DNA of 64,000 bases from Tepidiforma bonchosmolovskayae (GTDB lineage Bacteria > Chloroflexota > Dehalococcoidia > Tepidiformales > Tepidiformaceae), in assembly GCF_008838325.1 (NCBI RefSeq), contig NZ_CP042829.1:496001-560000 (forward strand). The letters are read 5' to 3'. Made by a program: the position numbers and the translations under genes. Position 1 is the first letter of the stretch. Every line of letters begins with the position of its first letter. Below the pieces are notes generated by a model. It worked only from the letters and a program-made list of their open reading frames with translations, searched no databases and was not told where the DNA came from. Of this stretch, positions 59,369 to 64,000 are shown in pieces.

Positions 59369-60856
59369 TCAGCCGTAGCCGATACTCCCGGTTTTGAGCT
59401 GAGCGGCGGCGACTTCGGCCTGGTCGATGGCGCGCATGAGGGCGCGCATCTTGTTGACGGTTTCCATGTATTCGGTTGCGGGGACGGAGTCGTAGACGAT
59501 GCCGCCGCCGGCCTGGAGGTAGGCGACGCCGTCCTTGACGACCATGGTGCGGATGGCAATGCAGGTATCGAGGCTGCCGGCGAAGCTGGCGTAGCCGACG
59601 GCGCCGCCGTAGATGCCGCGGCGGGAGGGTTCGAGCTCGGCGATGATCTCCATGGCGCGGACCTTTGGCGCGCCGGAGAGCGTGCCGGCGGGGAAGACGG
59701 AGCGGAAGGCATCGAAGCGGGTTTTGTCGGGGGCGAGCTGGCCCGAGACGTTGGAGACGATGTGCATGACGTGCGAGTACTTCTCGATGTGCATCAGGCT
59801 ATCGACCCGCACGGTGCCGGGACGGGCGACGCGGCCGATATCGTTCCGGCCGAGGTCGACGAGCATGATGTGCTCGGCGCGCTCCTTTTCGTCGGCGAGG
59901 AGTTCGGCGGCGAGGCGTTCGTCCTCCTCGGGGGTGGCACCGCGGGGGCGGGTGCCGGCGATGGGGTGGGTGGTGACGATGCCGTCTTCGACGCGGACGA
60001 GGAGCTCAGGCGAGGCGCCGACGACCTGGAACTCGCCGAGGTCGAGGTAGAACATGTAGGGCGAGGGGTTGATGGTCCGGAGCTGGCGGTAAATGTTGAA
60101 CGGGTGAACGGCGGTGGGGCGGCGGAGGCGCTGGGAGGGGACGACCTGGATGGCGTCGCCGGCGATGATGTACTCCCGGATCTTCTCGACCATCAGCTCG
60201 TAGCCTTCGCGCCCAACGTTGGACTCGGCCTGGCCATTGGTGCGGAGGACGGCGGCGATATCCTGGTGGGGGAGGGGCACGGTGGGGTTTTCGAGGCGCT
60301 CCACGATGGCGTCGATCTGGAAGGCGGCCTGCCGGTAGGCGCTCTCCACGTCACCGTCGAGGCGGCAGTGGGCGATGACCTTGATGGTGTGGTGGATGTG
60401 GTCGAAGACGACCATGGCATCGGTGAAGAGCCACATCGACTCGGGGATGCCGATTTCGTCGACCTCGGGCGGGCGGACGCGCGGCTCGAAGTGGCGGACG
60501 GCATCGTAGGCGACGTAGCCGATGGCGCCGCCGGTGAAGGCGGGAATGCCGGGGGTGACGACCTGGCGGAAGCGGGCGAGCTCCTGCTCGACGGGAATGA
60601 GGGGGTCGCCTTCCCACTCCTGGCCGGGGCCGGTGCGCAGGACGCGGTAGGGCTGGGTGCCGATGAAGGAGTAGCGGGCGAGCCGCTCGCCGCCTTCGAC
60701 CGATTCGAGGAGGAAGGAATAGGGGCCGCTGGCGACCTTGAGGTAGGCGGAGACGGGCGTCTCGAGGTCGGCCGTGACCTCGCGGTAGACGGCCACGAGG
60801 TTGCCCTGGCCGGACCGGGCGAGCTGGCGAACCTCGTCGAGCGTTGGGCGAAGCAT
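59369..60856 (-). CDS. trpE: Anthranilate synthase component I
   Basis: The 495-residue enzyme makes anthranilate from chorismate with ammonia from TrpG. It keeps the tryptophan feedback motif LLES (residues 49-52). The catalytic PIAGTRPRG segment has Ala where aminodeoxychorismate synthase (PabB) has Lys, so it is TrpE rather than PabB. DEKERAEHIMLVDLGRND and FPAGTLSGAPKVRAMEII follow. The start codon shares a base with the trpS stop (TGATG). Feedback inhibition by tryptophan is expected. Confidence 0.96.
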   Translation of the reverse strand: MLRPTLDEVRQLARSGQGNLVAVYREVTADLETPVSAYLKVASGPYSFLLESVEGGERLARYSFIGTQPYRVLRTGPGQEWEGDPLIPVEQELARFRQVVTPGIPAFTGGAIGYVAYDAVRHFEPRVRPPEVDEIGIPESMWLFTDAMVVFDHIHHTIKVIAHCRLDGDVESAYRQAAFQIDAIVERLENPTVPLPHQDIAAVLRTNGQAESNVGREGYELMVEKIREYIIAGDAIQVVPSQRLRRPTAVHPFNIYRQLRTINPSPYMFYLDLGEFQVVGASPELLVRVEDGIVTTHPIAGTRPRGATPEEDERLAAELLADEKERAEHIMLVDLGRNDIGRVARPGTVRVDSLMHIEKYSHVMHIVSNVSGQLAPDKTRFDAFRSVFPAGTLSGAPKVRAMEIIAELEPSRRGIYGGAVGYASFAGSLDTCIAIRTMVVKDGVAYLQAGGGIVYDSVPATEYMETVNKMRALMRAIDQAEVAAAQLKTGSIGYG

Positions 60857-61881
60857 CAGTACTTCTCGAGGTAGTTGAGGTCGAGGGCGTCGTGGACCAT
60901 GTCCATCGTTTCGCGGGCGATACGGCGCATCCGCTCGGATCCGGAGGCGAGGGCGTCGCGGACGAGCCGCATGCGGGCCTGGTAGTAGGCGCGGCGCTCG
61001 CGGAAGGGGTCGAGGAGGTCGTTGAGGACCTTCGTGAGGCGGTCCTTGAGGACTTTGTTGGGCACCCCACGGGTTTCGTATTCGCGCTCGAGTTCGGCGA
61101 GGCCCCCGGTGTCGGGGTCGAAGGCGCGGAGGTAGAGGAAGATGGGGTTTTCGTCGCAGCGGCCGGGTTCGTTGGCGGCGCGGGGCGGGCCGCCGTACAT
61201 GGCGCGGACCTTGCGGGCGACGGTTTCGGCGTCGTCTTTGAGGTCGATGGTGTTGCCGCGCGATTTGCTCATCTTGGCGTTGCCGTCGATGCCGACGAGG
61301 CGGGGCACGCGGCCGACGAGGGCTTCGGGTTCGGGGAAGACCTCTTTGAAGCGGCGGTTGAAGCGGCGGGCGGTTTCGCGGGTGAGCTCGATGTGGGGGA
61401 GCTGGTCTTCGCCGACGGGCACGAGGTGGGCGCGGGGCATGAGGATGTTGGCCACCTGCATGACCGGGTAGGTGTAGAAGGCGACGGGCACGGACTTGCG
61501 CTCGGTGGAGCCGTCCTCGGGGTTCTCCATGGCAGCCATTTCCGCCTTGAGGGTCGGGTTGCGCTCGAGCATGGAGACGGGGAGGAACCAGCCGAGGAGG
61601 GTGGCGAGTTCGGCGTGTTCGGGGACGAGGCTTTCGATGACGAAGGCGGAGCCTTCGGGGTCGAGGCCGACGGCGAGCCAGTCGAGGGCGACCTCCCAGA
61701 CGGCCTCGCGGACGCGGGGGATGTCGTCGGCGTAGTCGGAGACCTGGTAGTCGGCGATGAGGAAGTAGCACTCGTAGTCGTGCTGGAGCCGCACCCAGTT
61801 TTCGAGCGCGCCGGCGTAGTGGCCGAGGTGGAGGGCGCCGGTGGGGCGGATGCCGGTGAGGATCCGCTTGCGGTCGGTCAC
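60856..61881 (-). CDS. trpS: Tryptophanyl-tRNA synthetase
   Basis: The 341-residue class I synthetase has the HIGH-type motif GALHLGHYAG (about 16-25) and KMSKS (in GNAKMSKSRGN, about 200-210), with the tryptophan-binding QVSDYADD and PVGEDQLPHIELTRE segments. It charges tRNA-Trp. It starts on GTG and overlaps the four-helix-bundle gene by 4 nt. Placement inside the biosynthetic operon, directly before trpE, couples tRNA charging with supply of its amino acid. Confidence 0.96.
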   Translation of the reverse strand: MTDRKRILTGIRPTGALHLGHYAGALENWVRLQHDYECYFLIADYQVSDYADDIPRVREAVWEVALDWLAVGLDPEGSAFVIESLVPEHAELATLLGWFLPVSMLERNPTLKAEMAAMENPEDGSTERKSVPVAFYTYPVMQVANILMPRAHLVPVGEDQLPHIELTRETARRFNRRFKEVFPEPEALVGRVPRLVGIDGNAKMSKSRGNTIDLKDDAETVARKVRAMYGGPPRAANEPGRCDENPIFLYLRAFDPDTGGLAELEREYETRGVPNKVLKDRLTKVLNDLLDPFRERRAYYQARMRLVRDALASGSERMRRIARETMDMVHDALDLNYLEKY

Positions 61882-62333
61882 CGGGGGCCTCCGAGGCGTC
61901 CGGGCGGGCGGCCCGTGCCGGGCTGGGGCGCCGGGCGGCCGGCAGCGGGCTGGCGCGCGGGCGCGCCCGCTGCGCCGGCGCGCTCGGCCACGCGCAGGTA
62001 GGCGTTGATCTGCTTGCCGGCCTGCTCGATGAGTTCGAGCTCATCGGCGAAGACGGTTTCCGGCTCGTTGGTGAGCGCGGCGAGGACGTGGAGCCAGGAG
62101 CGGCAGGCGGCAAGCGCACCGCGCGCCTCGCGGAGGATGGCGGCCTGGGCCTGGCCTTCTCGGGCGCCGGCTTCGGCGATGCGGGCGGCGGCTTCGCCGG
62201 CGGCCTCGAAGGCGCGCTCGTGGGCCTCCTGGGAGGCGCGGAGGTTCGAGCCGATCTTGAGGCGGCCGATGGACGCGGCGAGCCGGATGGCCGTGTTCCA
62301 GGCCTCGATGTCGTGGTGGTCGGCGGCGGTCAT
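61878..62333 (-). CDS. Four-helix-bundle protein in the trp operon
   Basis: The 151-residue protein has about 110 residues of helices (WNTAIRLAASIGRLKIGSNL, HERAFEAAGEAAARIAEAG, ILREARGALAACRSWLHVL, shown separately) that fit the IVS-like four-helix-bundle family. A proline/glycine-rich tail (about 118-151) follows. It is a distant relative of the 14169-14558 protein. Between the CADD-like gene (1 nt gap) and trpS (4-nt overlap), it is firmly inside the operon. Function unknown; it might be a scaffold. Confidence 0.65.
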   Translation of the reverse strand: MTAADHHDIEAWNTAIRLAASIGRLKIGSNLRASQEAHERAFEAAGEAAARIAEAGAREGQAQAAILREARGALAACRSWLHVLAALTNEPETVFADELELIEQAGKQINAYLRVAERAGAAGAPARQPAAGRPAPQPGTGRPPGRLGGPR

Positions 62334-62334
62334 G

Positions 62335-63006
62335 TCAGGCGGCAGCGGCGTAGCAGCCGTCGAGGAACGCGAGGAGGCGGTCGCAGGCGGTGTCGACGGC
62401 GCGGATGACGGCGTCTTCATCGGTGCAGGCCTCGGCGATGGCCTCCATCTCGGCGCCGGAGTGGGCGATATCGGCGACGAGGTGCACGGAGAAGAATTCG
62501 AACTGCTTCGGCTCGAAGCCGTAGAACTCCGTGAGGCCCTTGATCTTCTGCCAGGCGATAGCCGGGACCTGCCCTTCGTAGGCGAAGAGGGTGCCGAGCG
62601 CCTCCGCGATGGGGGAGGTTGACGCCATGTGGCGGAAGTGGTCGACGAGGGCGCGCGTCTCGGGGCGAAGCTCGGCGGTGATCACCTCGTCAGGTTCGAC
62701 GCCGACGGCGCGGGCGAATTCGAGCCAGAGGGCAGGATGGTTCCGTTCGCCATGCTCTTCGTCCCAGAGGTTATCGAGAATGAGCTGACGGATATTGGGG
62801 CTTTCGGTGCGGGTGTGGATGGCGGAGAGGAAGCGCGGGAACGCGGCCTCGAAGTGGTAGTACTGGCGGGCGTACTCCTGCATCTTGTGCATGGGGAGGG
62901 TGCCCTGCGTCCACTCGACGTAGAAGGGGTGCTTGAGCATGGACTTCGCCTCGAGGACTGCCTTGAGGCGGGCTTCGAACTCGGTGGAGACGGTGAGCAT
63001 GGACAC
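62335..63006 (-). CDS. CADD-family diiron protein (probable p-aminobenzoate synthase)
   Basis: The 223-residue heme-oxygenase-like protein matches the CADD family (Chlamydia protein associating with death domains), which makes p-aminobenzoate by a self-sacrificing route. The expected metal ligands are present: E83, H90, E144, H175, D179 and H182. Residues equivalent to the sacrificed tyrosines and lysine in CADD are also here: Y29 (HPFYVEW), Y45 (MQEYARQYY) and K154 (AWQKIKG). It starts on GTG behind GGAG; an ATG 6 nt later is possible. It follows trpB2 after 58 nt, with a TATCCT box at 63046-63051. No pabA, pabB or pabC genes are in the window. Confidence 0.82.
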   Translation of the reverse strand: MSMLTVSTEFEARLKAVLEAKSMLKHPFYVEWTQGTLPMHKMQEYARQYYHFEAAFPRFLSAIHTRTESPNIRQLILDNLWDEEHGERNHPALWLEFARAVGVEPDEVITAELRPETRALVDHFRHMASTSPIAEALGTLFAYEGQVPAIAWQKIKGLTEFYGFEPKQFEFFSVHLVADIAHSGAEMEAIAEACTDEDAVIRAVDTACDRLLAFLDGCYAAAA

Positions 63007-63064
63007 GGCGGATACTCCGGGTGTGGTCTGGGGTGTGGTGCTTTCAGGATAGCTGGCGCGGGCG

Positions 63065-64000
63065 TTAGATGACGGGGAGGTCCTTCATCGCCTCGCGGAC
63101 CTTCTCCTCCGGGTAGAAGTCGTCGATGAGTTTGCCTGCGAGGTAGTCGTCGTAGGCCTGGAGGTCGAGGAGGCCGTGGCCGGAGAGGTTGAAGAGGATG
63201 ACGCGGGAGCGGCCCTCCTCGCGGGCCTGGATGGCCTCGTCGATGGCGGCGCGGATGGCGTGGGAGCTTTCGGGGGCGGGAACGATGCCCTCGGTGCGGG
63301 CGAAGAGGGTGGCGGCTTCGAAGCAGGCGTTCTGGGGGTAGGCGCGGGCTTCGATGTAGCCCTGGTCGTAGAGGTGGCAGATGAGCGGGGCCATGGCGTG
63401 GTAGCGGAGGCCGCCGGCATGGATGCCCGGGGGCATGAAGGTGTGGCCGAGGGTGTACATCTTCATGAGCGGGGTGAGCCCGGCGGTATCACCGAAGTCG
63501 TAGCGGTATTCGCCCTTGGTGAGGGAGGGGCAGGAGGCGGGTTCGACGGCGAGGAAGCGGGTGGAGGTCTTCCCGGCGAGGCGGTCCTTCATGAAGGGGA
63601 AGATGAGGCCGGCCGCGTTGGAGCCGCCGCCGGCGCAGCCGATGACGACGTCGGGGTATTCGCCGGCCATTTCCATCTGGGCGATGGCTTCCTGGCCGAT
63701 GACGGTCTGGTGGAGGAGGACGTGGTTGAGCACGCTGCCGAGGGAGTACTTCGTATCCTCGCGCATGGCGGCGTCTTCGACGGCTTCGGAGATGGCGATG
63801 CCGAGGGAGCCGGAGTTTTCGGGGTCTTCGGCGAGGATTTTCCGGCCGGCTTCGGTGTCGTGGCTGGGGCTGGGGACGACGGTGCCGCCCCAGACCTGCA
63901 TGAGGGAGCGGCGGTAGGGTTTCTGGTTGTAGGAGACGCGGACCATGTAGACCTTGCATTCGAGGCCGAAAATCTGGCAGGCGAATGCAAGGGAGGAGCC
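63065..64000 (-). CDS. trpB2: TrpB2-type tryptophan synthase beta-like protein (5' end beyond the window)
   Basis: The visible 311 residues are the C-terminal part of a PLP-dependent tryptophan synthase beta chain of the TrpB2 class. The PLP-phosphate loop [16 protein letters not shown] is present, as is SESSHA-like APESSHAI and the [11 protein letters not shown]-terminal motif. The N-terminus with the Schiff-base lysine lies to the right of the window. TrpB2 proteins use serine and indole without TrpA, or act as serine/phosphoserine-linked paralogs. A canonical TrpB1 is encoded 10 kb downstream in the same transcript. Confidence 0.88.
   Translation of the reverse strand, partial: GSSLAFACQIFGLECKVYMVRVSYNQKPYRRSLMQVWGGTVVPSPSHDTEAGRKILAEDPENSGSLGIAISEAVEDAAMREDTKYSLGSVLNHVLLHQTVIGQEAIAQMEMAGEYPDVVIGCAGGGSNAAGLIFPFMKDRLAGKTSTRFLAVEPASCPSLTKGEYRYDFGDTAGLTPLMKMYTLGHTFMPPGIHAGGLRYHAMAPLICHLYDQGYIEARAYPQNACFEAATLFARTEGIVPAPESSHAIRAAIDEAIQAREEGRSRVILFNLSGHGLLDLQAYDDYLAGKLIDDFYPEEKVREAMKDLPVI

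Overview
The window is GC-rich, densely packed bacterial chromosome: about 66 protein genes, no gene-free stretch longer than about 250 bases, and no rRNA, tRNA, CRISPR array, insertion sequence or prophage that I can see. The protein set suggests a Chloroflexota bacterium (perhaps a Tepidiforma-like lineage): proline/threonine-linker surface protein, radical SAM/DUF512 protein, CADD-type protein, acyl-CoA carboxylase, SCP2-type thiolase with a DUF35 zinc-ribbon partner. This taxonomy is inference; Actinomycetota is the main alternative. Many genes start on GTG, and one on TTG. Several starts have a TANNNT -10 box ending only 6-7 nt upstream, which is the leaderless-transcript arrangement.

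Left part (1-40 kb) is a mosaic of short transcription units on both strands. It holds a zinc-ribbon fragment, PHP hydrolase, 7Fe ferredoxin, ribosomal protein L25, a 3-hydroxyisobutyrate-dehydrogenase-like enzyme and a GGDEF protein. A split MFE-2-like module follows (two MaoC hot-dog proteins plus an SDR). Then come a GH1 glycosidase, glutathione peroxidase, ROK kinase, HtpX, a fasciclin lipoprotein, a CoA transferase and a lamin-tail surface protein. The next plus-strand run carries SDR, rluB, cmk, plsC, ispH, the radical SAM/DUF512 protein, acyl-CoA carboxylase beta, an HDOD protein and pckA. After that are a Na+/Ca2+ exchanger, an oligopeptide-type solute-binding protein coupled to a CDF metal exporter, mfd, a DUF35/thiolase pair, an APH-fold protein, an AI-2E exporter and a DinB protein.

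Right part (40.5-64 kb) is an unbroken minus-strand run, many genes overlapping by ATGA, GTGA or TGATG. In transcription order: trpB2 (cut by the window end), a CADD-type diiron protein, a four-helix-bundle protein, trpS, trpE, two Nudix-fold proteins (one fused to an AhpD-like domain), a HAD phosphatase, a small unknown, trpG, trpD, trpC, trpF, trpB, two CPBP membrane proteases, trpA, then aroH-aroF, scpA, metK, three sugar-nucleotide genes and ilvB-ilvN. The whole tryptophan pathway from chorismate is here, next to the DAHP synthase and chorismate mutase that feed it. The cluster is unusual: trpE and trpG are split by four genes, trpB and trpA by two proteases, both TrpB types occur, and a probable p-aminobenzoate enzyme is embedded.

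The clearest regulatory element is a compact SAM-I/SAM-IV-like riboswitch with a U-tract terminator before metK. Other candidates are a palindrome touching the pckA promoter, a pair of mutually exclusive hairpins between trpA and aroH, and a nested hairpin before ilvB. GC-rich hairpins without U-tracts separate many other units.
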